Position numbers and translations under genes: made by a program. Source: Strongylocentrotus purpuratus (lineage: Eukaryota > Echinodermata > Echinoidea > Camarodonta > Strongylocentrotidae). From it: 64,000 nt of DNA. The number at the start of each line of letters is the position of its first letter. Within the stretch, counting starts at the first letter, position 1. Below the pieces are notes generated by a model. That model saw nothing but the letters and a program-made list of their open reading frames with translations. It ran no database searches and had not been told where the DNA came from. The stretch covers positions 1,934,016 to 1,998,015 of the forward strand of contig NW_022145601.1 in the NCBI RefSeq assembly GCF_000002235.5, in the 5' to 3' direction. Of this stretch, positions 25,063-37,449 are shown piece after piece.

Positions 25063-26854
25063 AGGGAAAGTCCACCCCAGGATTTTCTTTAGCTGACGAT
25101 ATAGACCTAATAATACCATGAAGAATGATACAAGTCTCATTAAAATCCATGATCACATAACGAAGATATATCGACTTTTTGTATCGAAAATCAGCCGTCC
25201 GCCATTATGCTTAGCGTTACATGGGCATGAAACGATCGCCAAAAAATAGCCGATAGTATCGAAATTGTGACGTATGTTGCGAGCTGCCTTCTTATTTCGC
25301 AGACATTCACTTTCGCTCGCGGTACACTGTTATCGCACTGACACGACGAATCATGGTCTTTTGCCAAGCAATAGGTTGCTATAATGACTCCTCTAGGACA
25401 AAGGGTAAAAGTTTTTACTCAATACCGGACCCCGTGAAAGAACGGGAAAGGTGTGCAAAATGGATTGCTGCGCTGAAATCGGCGAAATTCAACTTGAACA
25501 ATTACCAATATAATAGAAATCATGTCGTTTGTAGCGACCACTTTGAACCACGGTGCTTCGAGCATGATCTGAAAGCGGAGCTATGCGGTACAAGACCTCG
25601 AAAATCCTCAAAGATGATGCTATTCCTACCATTTTCATACATCGAGGACCGGTTAAGATGCGCACATCAAGTGAAAGAAGGATTTCTGGAAGACGTACTA
25701 AACAGGTTAGTTATATTAATTATCTTTCCGTTTTATAATTTCATTTTACCGGGCTTCAAGAATCAACCTCCCGCTGTATATTTATACTGTGCAGCACGCG
25801 TGGTTGTCGTCTGCTAGTGCTAGCTGGTACCTTCCAATACTAGCGCTATAAGCTAGCTTCGCGAAGTGATGGGATGGTACCTAGATATATGTGTCAAACA
25901 GCATTTCAATTTGATTCAAAATAATACTTGTGATCGTAGATTAAATGTACCTTCATGAATTTAATAATGTGAAATTCTCAAACTCACACGTAGCTAGCTA
26001 ATGATACACAAACTTTGATTATTGGACATTAATTGTTACTGCTCTGCTTACGGTACCCGGTATTGCAATTATTGGCAAGTTAATTTTTTCCTTGAGCAAG
26101 AAAAATGACCATGTGCAAGTTGTCGACAAATTATAAAATTACTGACCAACAAAGTCATTTGATTCTTGGATGATGAGATGAACTGATTGATATACATGGT
26201 GAGATAGTATTTTCATATTCGGGTGAATTTAGTGTTAACTTTAATCTCGAGATTATGATACTTTGATAGTCCGAGTGAGTACTTCTAGTTTATGATCGAC
26301 CGCGGTGAGGACAGCGTATACGGCACGGAGAACTCGCCCGAGCCGAGACGGCTAGGCTTCGTTTTCCGTAGATACAGAAAGCCGAAAGTTGTTTACAAAT
26401 GTACGATGCACGCACGTACGCGTGCGCATTTGACGACGAAACCAATTTAAAAATTACACGAGTTTTGTTTTGTAGACTATTTTTAAAATTTATTGCAACA
26501 GTTTTGTGAACGTTAATAAATACAAGTTTATTTAATAATTATTTTTAAATTACATATAAGTTTAACAGTGAAAAACAAAATGCTATTAAGCATCTTACAG
26601 ATCAATATTCCTGTACAAATTCACCGACCAATCAGAATACAATAACGGCCAGCTCGCAAGATACGTCACACCACGGCGGGTCAATTCACAAAATGGCGAT
26701 CCCCAGTGACGGCGATCACAGGGAGAATGCGTATGTTTCAACTGTGATTCTACAGCTAAATCCTGTCTTTTCTAAAAAATAAATGAAATCATCTTACATG
26801 AAATTTTATGGAGATTTCGACAGTATAAAGAAATTTCTGGGGTGGACTATCCCT
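25063..26854 (+). mobile_element. Kolobok-like DNA transposon, deletion derivative
   Basis: The ends AGGGAAAGTCCACCCCAG and (inverted) AGGGATAGTCCACCCCAG match at 17 of 18 bases. TTAA lies on both sides (25059-25062 and 26855-26858), and block 2 has the uninterrupted site with one TTAA near 62815. TTAA targets together with a THAP-domain protein are the signature of Kolobok; piggyBac also uses TTAA but has no THAP domain. At 1.79 kb with only a THAP exon, it cannot encode a full transposase, so it is non-autonomous. Confidence 0.8.
25353..25705 (+). CDS. THAP-domain exon of Kolobok-like transposase
   Basis: The ATG opens MVFCQAIGCYND and the frame runs through SFYSIP, W37 and VVCSDHF. C4, C9, C60 and H63 form the C2CH zinc site of a THAP DNA-binding domain, which in transposases binds the element ends. 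The exon most likely ends at the AG|GTTAGT donor at 25705; the frame beyond it, to 25817, looks intronic. The AVPTLF-like motif normally ending the domain is weak (LFLPF). Because it lies inside inverted repeats with TTAA flanks, it belongs to the transposon and not to a host THAP gene. No DDE catalytic domain follows. Confidence 0.75.
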
Positions 26855-26858
26855 TTAA

Positions 26859-27348
26859 CGTGCAATGAACCAAGCTCCCAATCTCCCAAGCTTTGAATTT
26901 GAGCTCAATTGATCTCATTCGTACCATTTGAATGGTAAATTGTGTCAGGTACGAGGACAATGCCAAATATAAGCATGACAACATGCCAGTATCAATGTAA
27001 CACGAAACGAGTCAAGTGCATTTCAATACATTCCACGGGCTTGTGACGAACGATTTACACCTTTCATTGCACTTTGAGGAAGTTTGCCGCAATAAAAACA
27101 ATGCACTGTTTCGACTTATAACGAGGAAAAGAAAGCTATGCCTCAAGTTTTGGTACGGGTAAAACACCACTACCTGACAACGTCTACCTACCAATTGACA
27201 TTCTGGGAACGACAGCTTGGTGGGAAATTAGAATAAGTCTTTTACTTTGCTTGGAATATCGTTAAGAATATCTATGAACGTCAAACTACCTGTGTACAGG
27301 AAGCCGAATCAAGAGGGGCAATATCTTTCATGAGCCTCGTTTTATGGT
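26859..27348 (+). promoter_or_regulatory. Upstream region of receptor gene B
   Basis: This stretch between the Kolobok element and the first exon is matched almost base for base at 62818-63293, upstream of gene C. It must contain the 5' UTR and probably the promoter. I cannot place a TATA box or start site. Weakly open frames on the minus strand here (27012-27194) are shadows. Confidence 0.5.
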
Positions 27349-27442
27349 ATGATGAACATCCTTCATCGAATCATGTCCGTGTCTGTGCAGATGTTGGCCA
27401 TCTTGGTGTTGATGATCAGCCTTCACGGAGATACATTGCAAG
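27349..27442 (+). CDS. Receptor gene B, exon 1 (signal peptide)
   Basis: Two adjacent ATGs (27349, 27352) open a frame with a short polar start, a hydrophobic core MLAILVLMISL and then HGDTLQ, a typical cleavable signal peptide. The exon ends at AG|GTAAAA in phase 1 after 31 codons, which joins in frame to the lectin exon at 36165 through a GAT codon. An upstream ATG at 27330 is in another frame. Gene C has the same exon with two residue changes. It directs the receptor to the secretory pathway. Confidence 0.75.
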
Positions 27443-28959
27443 GTAAAATAAACGAATTGTGAAACGAGAGCCTATAATGCACTTATTGCAGTAATGATGG
27501 CTTTAATATTACCTTTTTGAATAGGCTCCTTCATGGTGTTTATGTCTCCATTTTCAACTTTAATTACTCCCTAATTCACAAGTAACTACAAGCAAACCAA
27601 AATAATCTAGGGTATTTTATGTAGGCGTGGATGTGTAAGGCGGTGTCACACAGAGGCCAAAAATCCGTCTGTCACCGGAGTAAATGAAAAAACTAGATTT
27701 CTAAAATGGTTTATTCAAGATAGGTCGGGATTTTTCTGTGTGATATCGCCTGTATTTTGTAGAAGAGGAGGATATTTTGTGAAGGTGTCGTGGTTCAGTG
27801 GTTCATTCAGTTGACTCTCAATGCAAGGGTTGAGGGTCTAATTTAATCCAAGCCGGGCAAAAATGCCCTTTGGCAAGATATTAATCATGATTAGTAGTAG
27901 TAGTAGTAGTAGTATAATCATGCTTAGATCTGTATATTATTCATAAAAGGTATTAGTTTTCTCATCGTACTAATTTCACATGGTAGCTCAAATCATTGTA
28001 CTTAACACATGCCATACAAAAATATCCTCACTTTATCCTGGGTTAAAAACTCATACAACAGTCCCAGTTGTAAGCAAAGACAATAAGACTTGCAAGTCTT
28101 GTTTTAATTCGTACTCCTCCTCCCCTCCTTTGATTCTCCAAAACTTCTCTAACTTCCCTTTTTATGTCTCACCCATAACTCAATTCACTGGGATTAGGTT
28201 CTAAACTAACCCAGCTATATCCCCAAATAATGCACTTACAAAATTTATCCTTTTCAGCCATGGCGTATTCAGTTTTTCGTTGCCGAACAAACAGAGTGCA
28301 AAACAGCACTATACCATCACTTAAACGCAACACGAAAACAGATGTTTTTCAATATTGTCAATGTTATAGTAGGGATCTGAATATTTTTACATTCCAGAAC
28401 TTTTAGTACAATGTGACAAAATTGTAAGATATACTCCCATAATAACAATACTTGAATGGTTTCAATTAACTGATAAACACTATTGAATGAAATCAAGTGT
28501 ATGTCTATATAGATTAAATTTAATATCCATCCCCCTTTTTTTATTCAGACTTGGGTATAATCTTTGTATCTTTATAATGGAAACACTACATCTTCTGTAT
28601 CGAAGTTAGAAATCTGTTTTAAGCATATATGTTTTTATTTTCTTAATGACTGCAATTTATCTTCCATGACCAATGTCACAGTTGTCTCCTCTTCCTCTAC
28701 CACTTCTACTTCTCCACCTCCTTCTTTATCTTGCCCTTCTTGCTCATTCGTTTTCTAACAATCCTCTTTTTCCTCTTTCTTCTTATTCTACTACTCCGAC
28801 TTTTTAGCCATACTACTCATCTTTCTCGAATTCCAAACCATTATAACTTAGATTATTCCCCTGGTTATGGTCTGGATAAACAAGTATAATCTTTAATTAG
28901 AGTAGCTATTGCCTAGAGTAAATTGTTCATTTGTGCAATTTGTCATATTACTTATTAGG

Positions 28960-29930
28960 TGGTCTGTCATCGACAGAGCACCTATTGATTTCGTCAGAAC
29001 TTTCTTTCTTCTTTATTAGGTGGTCTGTCATAGACAGAACACATATTAATTTCGTCAGAATTTATTTCCCCGCGCTTTGTTGTGCAGAGAATAACTCAAA
29101 TCTCGAAAAGTAAATTTCTTTGAATTTTGGCACAGTCATAGGTCACTGCCTGGAATTTGACAGGAACATTTTCTAGTTCATCAAGTAATCGTGACGTCAT
29201 CAAGGCGCCATTTTGTGAAATTTTCTGAAAATCAAATCATTATCATATCTTCATTACGGAATGTCATGTTTCATTCATATTTATCAAAATCAAAGTCAAT
29301 ATGCGTCCGGTAAATTTAAGGTCAATAAACGCAGGCGTACTTGTACGTCCGTGCGTCAGTGCGCGCGCGCAAAAAAAAATCGTCTCAAATTCATTTTTCA
29401 CACGTTCTAAGCCATAATGACCATTTCCACAAAATCGCCAACACACGCATAATGTTTTCATGATATTTTCCAAACTTTTCCGAACAATTTGATACCATAT
29501 TTATCTCTTTATGACCATTAATAACGGGTTGAGCGTCCGCTCAAGATAAATGTCCGTGCGTGCGAGCTCTTGGAATACATAGCATATGTGGGCAAAAACA
29601 TGCCTATATAAAATCCATTGTAGCTCTTTAGGATGCAAGCTGACCGCCATATTTTTCCTTCACTGATATTTTGATCGACTTTGAGACGAAAATATGATTT
29701 TGTGTCTCATTTGTCCATTAAGTTTATTCTGACGTCATCATAATGGCCATGGAACTCAATATACGAATTTCCATATTATGACGTCAGCATATTTATAGAA
29801 CGTTGAGCGTATCTCTGTAAATATCTCGATTATCTACCAACTTCTGATATGGTGTAGCTGAAACAATTCTCTACGAGATCAGTTATTATTATCTTTCATT
29901 TTGATGACGTCATCATAGTGAAATTTTCTC
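28960..29930 (+). mobile_element. Helitron-related unit, diverged subfamily
   Basis: Two direct copies of 'TTATTAGGTGGTCTGTCAT.GACAGA' (28957 and 29017) are followed by GTGCAGAGAATAACTC and then the family order seen at 1-8 kb: TGACGTCATCAAGGCGCC, ATCATATCTTCATTACGG, CG-rich run, TCATGTCTCATTTG-like sequence and TATGACGTCAGCAT. The 3' hairpin is not found, so the copy is 3'-truncated. Confidence 0.5.
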
Positions 29931-29954
29931 TCATCACCTTCTCAGACTATTATA

Positions 29955-30440
29955 ACATAATTCAATTCAATTCAATTCAATTCAATAAGGGTTTATTCGT
30001 ATGATGTTCTGGCAGCCGAAGCTGAATTGCAGATCATTTGTACAAGGTAAAAACATCATGATATTTAAAATACACTGAGCATTATACATGTTGACATAAA
30101 ATAAAATTAATGACTTATAAAAGGATAAAAATACTGGACACATTTATACACGTAAAAGGCAACATCATTAAACATAAACATATACAAAAATATATGAAGC
30201 TTACTTTTTTGAATAATAATCGTTTAAGATACGAACAAAATAGGGAATAAAGCTGTTATTAAAGCGACTAGTTTTACAAATAAATTGAGAATATTTCTGT
30301 ACATTTCGTAAATTAAATCAAATCACAAACAATGTAATAAAATGCTTAATTTTGCGTGTCATATCTTTGAGAGAGGAATGCCGATTGTGTACGGGTTCAT
30401 TGTCGTCTATTAAACCTAATATAGTGTTAATCTCACAAAT
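29955..30440 (-). mobile_element. LINE 3' end with (TTGAA)n tail
   Basis: On the minus strand a frame reads QFICKTSRFNNSFIPYFVRILN, the typical last residues of a CR1/L2-type LINE polyprotein, followed by a 3' tail that ends in a (GAATT)n run at 29958-29985. Confidence 0.65.
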
Positions 30441-31052
30441 CGTCTACAATATCAAATCATCCTTCTTCTTCTTCTTCTTGATTTGTTTTTGTTTGGCAAT
30501 CAGTCACAGTTGACTATTTTTGCCACACACTATTTTATGAATTATTTATATATATACATATGTACAATTTCATGTCATAAATGACTATTTTTAGGATTCT
30601 TTCTCTTTCCATCCTCTTTCCCTCCTCTTTTTTTTCTTTTTAGACCCTATACATTTTTTAGAGAGAAAATTCAATAAATTAATAATTTTGGAAAGAGACG
30701 ACGGCCTAGCAAGTTGTGAATGAAAAACGCCTATAAACTAAAACTAAACGTACGTATTTGTGTTTACGCGCACGTGCACGTTCAAATATCACCTCACGTA
30801 TGCACATGTGTACTTCGCACTTACCCCCACCCTTTTCAAAATGCCATCTTACCAGTCTTTGAGGTATATTTCGCAGACTTTCGGTTTTAACCTAGGTCAC
30901 TCCGGCATAGGTGAGGGGGTGCCAGCTAGCATGTGATGTTGGAGGTGATCACCGAATTGTTAGAAAATGTAAATGGTCAAATTAGTTACAAGTATTGTGG
31001 GCTTTATTGGTGCAAGAAAAAAAAAAGAAAGAAAAAAAACATCAACAACAAT

Positions 31053-31345
31053 TTAATGGTTTTGATACAGCCGCTTTGTTCTTAAAACGAAGCGAACTAT
31101 TGCTTTTTGTTTAACTATTTCTGAAAGTTTAAGGTGTGTCAGGATTTCCTGTGGATGTGATAAATCAGTTTCTGTGAGTAACATAGCTCTTTCTATTATG
31201 TACTTTGGGCATTCAGTGAGGAAGTGGTTTACAGTTTCAGTACGTCCTATGCAGTTATTGCAATGGCCTGTCGAGTGTATATTCGATCTGAAGAGATCTA
31301 AGTTCAAATCTATCACTCCTATCAATCCCATTTCTATGATGCAAG
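31053..31345 (-). mobile_element. LINE C-terminal zinc-knuckle fragment
   Basis: The minus-strand frame includes STGHCNNCIGRTETVNHFLTECPKYIIER, the Cys/His motif (C..C...E...H.L..C) found after the reverse transcriptase in several LINE clades. The clade differs from the other LINE pieces in this window. Confidence 0.65.
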
Positions 31346-31349
31346 TCTC

Positions 31350-31790
31350 CTTCCCAGACGTATATATTTTCCAGTTATTTAGCCCAGATATATGCAATTT
31401 TTACGTCACCTCCAGGGACATACAATTGTTTACATGTCTATACTTCTGTATTTCTCTATTTAATAAATATTTAATTCTATTTGTGCTGGAAATGTTGAAT
31501 GCATCGTTCTTCATTTCATATCCCCCTCCCCTTCTCTTGCTCTGTCTCTGCATCACTTTCTTTCTCTCTCTCTCTCTCCCTCTCTCTCTCTGTCTCTCTC
31601 TTACTCTGCCTCCCTCTTCTTCTCTTGCTCTGTCTCCCTCTGTCCCTGCCTCTCACTTTCTCTACTCTCTCCTTTGTCTGTCGTTCTCATTCTGTTATGT
31701 CTTCGGACGTTCCGTAATTTTCTCTAGCTCTTTCATTTGTATTCTTATTTCATCCCTACCATGTTTCCTTACTGTCCTATCTCCTTTTAA
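31350..31790 (+). repeat. Dispersed repeat, copy 2 (CT-rich)
   Basis: This is the partner of 17430-17890. The long plus-strand frame crossing it (31174-31995) is open because of the CT-rich run and begins antisense to a LINE, so it is not a gene. Confidence 0.55.
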
Positions 31791-33719
31791 AATTGCCTAT
31801 ATACGAAATTTAGACATTACCCACAAAAAATCCAATGGTGAGGGATATCAACTTTTGAAAGTATTATGTTACCAGTGGGCAAATGCTTTAATAAGCAACC
31901 AGGAAAGGTTCATGGAGACAGAAAATTCTTTATTTCCTGGTGATAGAAACATAATTTTTTTATATATTGATGTCTCAAAACAACATTCATCATGAAAAAC
32001 CCTTTCCAATATTCTGTGTAAGGAGATCTCAAAAAAACATAGTTCTCATTAGTAAATGAAAAACATATTGCTTTTGGTTCTTCATTTGACTCTCTTTCTT
32101 CTTTAATTAAACCAACTGAATCCTCTCTGCGGGAAACTCAATTCAATGAAACAGAACGCACTGATGCAAAATTTGGTTTTCAAAAAGACAGAAAATTTCC
32201 ACTCCTGATATCAAACAAACTGTCTGTTTTTTAAAAATATAATATAAAACTTACGTTCCAACAACTAAACAACAAACTTCCATTATCTCGTTCTTCACCC
32301 AGATATACTTATCATACCAGATACGCTCTAAAATATAAGCATAATATTCCCCTAAGGCCCTGACCAGAGCACTATTTTTTTTCTTCAAAAACTATAACCA
32401 GTCTTAGAAGGTGCATTGTTATTAGAAGGGTGTTATAAAAAAAAAATTCAAACTTAATAACATTCTAACCTTCAAAAACACCTTAACTATCTTATGCATG
32501 TTACGTTTGAATACAATACATAGGCCTTCATCAGCTATTTAATAAAACAAAAATAAGATGTGACATAATAATCTTTTGTATTGCTGTTTATGTACATACA
32601 AAGACCTTATTTTCAAGAGGCACTAGATCCATGTGTGTAACTTAAGCAAGAACTCTTTGTTTACTCGATTTGGTTCAGGTGTCTATGGAAAATTGTTAAT
32701 AAAAGATGCATGTGTTCGTAATTTCTCTCGTAATTTATATTAATAATTTTGTTCAAGGTAAATAGAGGAAAATGTATATCATTATCTCCATTCGCTACCA
32801 AAAGATTTTGCCCCTTTCGGAAAAAAAGCTCTTCAAATGTTTTACATGTAGAGATATAAATAAACAAAGAAATGGATAAAATCAATAAAACAAGATAGAT
32901 ACTGAGTATGAATCAGGAAAAATGAAAGTTTCGTCTCCTACATGCTGCCATTTAGACAAAACCGTCTTTCTCTTCAATGATATAATATTATTTCCTTTAC
33001 TTGCATTATGAAGAAGAAAAAAAATTATCAACCCCACGAAGCTTAACAAATCACTTCACAGATCACAGATTGGACTGGCCAAAAGTCATGTGATATTCTT
33101 GCTCAGATGCTTTCCTTTACCTTTAAGAGTTCTTTATAATGAGGAATTGGTTGATATTTTTTTCTCGGCAATAATGCCCAAATTAAAAGAGTTAAACAAA
33201 TATACGACTGTATTTTTTATCGCGTTTTTCTATTAGATTCGGACTTCAGCGTCATTTCCTGATAACAACACAGATTATACGCTCGAGAGAATTTTTGCAA
33301 GCACGACTTGGAAGGACGGACCACCGTCTTTGTGCATTGTGCAGCAACGAACCTTATTCAACGTCTCACGACGTGACAGATCGTTTTCCTTTAACTTCTA
33401 ACCAATCAGAAGGCCTCGTTTTTTGCTAGGGGGTCCCGGTGGACATTATTTAATGTGCCAAATGTGGTTCTCAAATTGGAAAAGATCCCTACTTTTGGAG
33501 GGGGAAGGAGAAAAGCAATTTTACGTCAGATTACTCCAGGAGTTGCCTGAAAATACGACAAATGTGGTTCTAAAATTACAAATGCTTACTATTCTAAGAG
33601 GAGGACAGAACCCCATCCCAGACCCATTCCCGCTTGGTCGCCAAGCTCCCTCGCCGCTAAAGCCTCGCTCTGTTGCTTCATCGTTTTACATATATTTCAC
33701 CCCATGACATTTTGTGCCC

Positions 33720-33990
33720 TCCCCCCTCGGTAAGAAATTCCTGGATGCGCCATTGAAGCCCATACCCCTTGTGCTTCGGGGGCTCCGCCCCTTGACCTCC
33801 GCCGGGGCTTTGCCCCTAGACCCCACATTGAAAAATGTTCAGCGGGGCCCGCATGTAAGAGTGGTGTGATGCAGATTTTTTTTCAGCCCCCCCCCCCAAA
33901 AAAAAATAAATAAATAAAAATAAATAAAAAATAAAATAAATATATATATATATATATATATATAAACGTTTTTGCTCATTACGCCACTGC
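33720..33990. repeat. Dispersed poly-C element, copy 1
   Basis: Shares GACCCCAC.TTGAAAAATGTTC, GGGGCC.GCATGTAA, a poly-C run and TTTTGCTCATTACGCCACTG with 59650-59845. A (TA)n run lies inside at about 33942-33963. Confidence 0.65.
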
Positions 33991-34859
33991 GTTGCTGCGG
34001 ATTGAAGAGAATCACTATTTAATGGAAGAATTCCTCCACGAAGCCAAGTACAAACAGGTTTAATATGCAAAAAAGCAATACGGTCCTCGGACGCTCCCTA
34101 ATCTAGCTAGTTTTGTAAATATCATAGTGATTAATTTCATGACAGTTTAGTCTTTCGTGGCTTTACACTAAGTTGCTCGATAACATCACCTAGTATTATT
34201 TGATTCGATATATATCTCATTAACAAAATTGAAATATGGTTCATAATTCTGAAAATGAGATAAGTTACCTAAAAAGGAGGGAGGGAAAACCGTAACGACT
34301 GAGCACCACCCCCCCCCCCAATACCCCTCTCCATATCAAAAGTTCAAAAAAGGGAGAGAGATGAAAGGAAAAAGAAAACTATTACTGAACAAGAACCAGT
34401 GAATTATGCGACCGCCGGATAATTCTGTCTTTCCTTATGTTATTCTTTATTTTTATTCATTTCCTCTTTCTAACTGCATTTCCTTAATCTTTGATTTTTC
34501 CTTCTATCGTATTCTCCTTTTATCGTTCCTTATGTAAGGATATTCTTTGTTTCTATTTCCTTTCATTTCCTCTTTCTATCTACAACGTAAGGAATGAAAG
34601 AATGATCTGACCGCCACCAGCTAATTATATCTTTCCATGTTATTTTGCTTTACTTCTATCGTCTTCTCTTTGAAAAGTGAATGAAAAGTAGATATTGCCT
34701 GGGCAATCATGCTACTCATGAAGAGAAAAAAAAAAAATTACTAATTTTTTTCATTAAAGTTCTAATTATATTTTTAAGAGGTTAAGGTATGGTTCAAAGC
34801 ACTAGCTGACATTAAAAGGTGGACGTGGTTTGTTTTAAAACGCTCAAGAAGTGCCTGAA

Positions 34860-35170
34860 ATGCAGGCGCGGATACAAGGGGGGGGGGGGGCGAGCGTGCC
34901 TTGCCCGTCCCCCCCCCCCGCCGAAACGAGAGAGGGAGATATAGGAGCTATTCACATACATATCGGTCTTCAATTCAATGCGAATTTAGAAGGCCGCTAG
35001 TTAGGGGGTGATGCGAAAAGGGGTCCAATTGTTTTCTTTTTTTCTCCCTTTTCCCTTTTCCCTTCTGTTCTCTTTTTCTCTTTTTCTTTCATATTTTTTG
35101 GCCATCAAATTGACGTGCCGTGCCGCCCGCCCTCCCCCCCCCGTACACTCGTAGCTACGCCACTGCGTGC
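34860..35170. repeat. Poly-G/C foldback element
   Basis: Starts near GCAGGCGCGGATACAAGGG with G and C runs and ends near CGTAGCTACGCCACTGCGTGC, resembling the MITE group at 14.2 and 33.7 kb. No genes. Confidence 0.45.
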
Positions 35171-36164
35171 ACAGTGGTAAAATTCCAAAATGGACACATT
35201 TTTTCCAACAAAAATATTGAGTGGGGATGGTGTCACGCCCATATCACATTTTTTGTCCGATAACGATAACAAAATTTGAATTAAAGGTACACCCTACTAT
35301 TTGTGTGAGCATGTGCATGTCTGTTAATAGTAGGGCAGCTCTCGGGTGTACCTTTTATATTTATCGGACAAAATTGTAATGTGACCGGCCCTTATATGAC
35401 ACCCCACCCCATTGATATCTACGCGGCTCACCGGTGACAAATGCTAATAATAAGACAGACACGGACATTTCTAAAGTGATACAGACATTCCACGGACATT
35501 CAAAAAATGACGCTTTGTTCAAATTTCCAACCACAGAAAAGAGAACTTTGGGGAGCAGGGTCGAGAATTAACGTTTGGCCACCCTTAAAAAACGGCTTTC
35601 AGGTCATTTCCCATATCTCCAGATGACTCGTCTGTCCCTCTTTGTATTTGACCAGAGTACGACATTACATGTCATTTACAGGCATCACAATCTTGAGAAT
35701 AGACTGCCCAAAAAGTAAGATTGAATGTTATTGGAGGTGCGGTTACTTGCTTCCGACTTGGTTGCAAAGAACCCGAAACGAGGGGACGGTCAATCCCATG
35801 AATGAAATTAAAAAAGGGTGGAGGGGGAGCCAGTAGCAAATACCAAATAAATAGCAACTGGGAAACAAACGAACAAATAAAATTTTAAAAAGTAGATAAT
35901 AAAACGAAATCGGTGAGATGACCTCCACCAATTACCTTATCAGTCAATTATGATACCCCCCCCCCCATGCACAAAGTAGACGACAGACTTGACCCATGGC
36001 TGATCGCAACTTTTGTCACCTCTGTTTGTTGCTACGGCCCCAAAAATGAAAATATAGAAATGAAAGATAAGTCCCTTATCAAAAGAATCGTAGCGATTTA
36101 CAGAATTTACTCAATTAATGTATAGACAAGTTGATTTGAATTTGTGCAATTATATATCATCTAG

Positions 36165-36354
36165 ATGATGATACAAGTGATCAGGATGTGTGTGATGCTG
36201 GTTGGACACGTAACGGTAATGCATGCTACCAACTAGTTGAATCTACCGTCGACTATACTACAGCCCTTGATGCGTGCAGAAATCTCAATGACTACGGTGA
36301 TCTGGCGAGCGTAGCTGATCAAGACGAAAGCAACTTTACTCTCGTATTATTGAG
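36165..36354 (+). CDS. Receptor gene B, exon 2 (C-type lectin domain, first part)
   Basis: The translation DDDTSDQDVCDAGWTRNG... continues CYQLVEST, YTTALDACRNL, GDLASVADQDESNF. This is the standard first half of a C-type lectin domain: the C..GW motif, the first conserved cysteine pair, the ALDAC helix and the LASV.D..E element. Acceptor CTAG|ATG and donor AG|GTAAGC are good, and phases (1 in, 2 out) fit its neighbours. Such domains bind sugars or proteins outside the cell; the ligand here is unknown. Confidence 0.85.
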
Positions 36355-37449
36355 GTAAGCCCCTATCCCAGACCCCCCCCCATCCTGGAATACAGGAGCC
36401 ACATCATGGAATATTCTATTGACAGCAACCCTCACCGACACGCACAGGCACACCTTTAGCCGCGTACCCTCCCATGCCACCTTTCACCCACAAGCATGCT
36501 CAGAGCGTGGCCTGTGGACGAGTATAAGATTAGATAAGATAATCAAATTTATTCCATTCATCATACAATAACATACAAAATCACAAGATATATAGTCAAA
36601 ATAAACAAACATTACATAAGATAATGGTACAATATAAGGTAATCTGGACAAAAAACATAGAGAAAAGTGAGTACTTATGTGAATGAGGAGGCGGCTAGAA
36701 AGGAAAAAGCCTTATTGGTGCTGCCACCTATAAAAAAAACTGGAAATTATTGATAAGAGAGTATGACAAGACCAGATTTACAAAATACAAGCATATATAC
36801 CCAACAGTTTAACAACAAACAAAAACAACAACAAAAAAGTTTGTTCTTTTCTTACGTTGACAGCAAACAAAACAACCAAACTAAAACACTAAAAAACAAA
36901 AACAAAAACAAAAACAAGAACCTGATCAAACATTGCTAATAAAGTTTTATATCTACTGAGAAATAAAGTTTTATATCTCCTTTTAAAGATACTATGTCCC
37001 TTTTGCAGCCAACATCAACTTATGTAGAACTTTGCAGGAATTATGAATATGTTATGTATTTCTTATCTGTGAAATTTAAACGTAAGCAGTGTCCTAATAT
37101 TCAAATTATGCCAGGAAACCCGTTTACTTGCTAGAATTCACCGTCAGACACTATTGAGTGACTGACTGGCTTTTTTCTTCTTTGGTAATAACATACATAA
37201 AATGAGCTGTAAAGGGTACATGAGCATTTGTCTACATCAATAACCCACTTCTTGTAATGGCCAAAATTAAATTGATTGAATCTTTGCGCAGCATAAAACG
37301 TACGACCATTCGGTACAATGGTCTGAAAATCAGACTACTACTTACTGGCTCTATAGCTCTTAAGTCGATTCGACAACTATTAGTCGTTATTTTCAAGACA
37401 TTTTCAAGCCCCTCTTTTTTAAGGAAGTTCTATTTAGTATTATCTTTCA

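Larger units (their letters stand above)
22190..28055 (+). repeat. Duplicated intergenic block, copy 1
   Basis: The block matches about 53090-64000 in the same orientation. It spans the space between one receptor gene and the next, plus the first exon and start of intron 1. Collinear landmarks: 22610/54230, 23480/55520, 24966/57588, 27012/62897, 27349/63294. Differences are mainly mobile-element insertions present in only one copy, which give exact empty sites. Confidence 0.9.
27443..36164 (+). other. Receptor gene B, intron 1 (8.7 kb)
   Basis: This intron lies between the signal-peptide and lectin exons. It holds a (TAG)n run near 27895, a CT-rich stretch near 28680-28800, Helitron-related and LINE pieces (28.9-31.8 kb, listed separately) and poly-C elements (33.7-35.2 kb). 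From 31800 to 33700 I see no gene or clear repeat. Frames such as 28564-28758 are low-complexity and not supported. Confidence 0.6.

Noticed and set aside
25353-25817. A host THAP gene
   Set aside because: The exon sits inside TTAA-flanked inverted repeats and is absent from the duplicate block, so it belongs to the transposon.
27785-27860. tRNA-like stretch in intron 1 (GTGGTTCAGTGGTTCA...), also near 63740
   Set aside because: No good B box or paired ends; the two copies exist only because of the block duplication.
31174-31995. A 273-residue plus-strand open frame
   Set aside because: It starts antisense to a LINE fragment and crosses a CT-rich dispersed repeat; composition explains its length.
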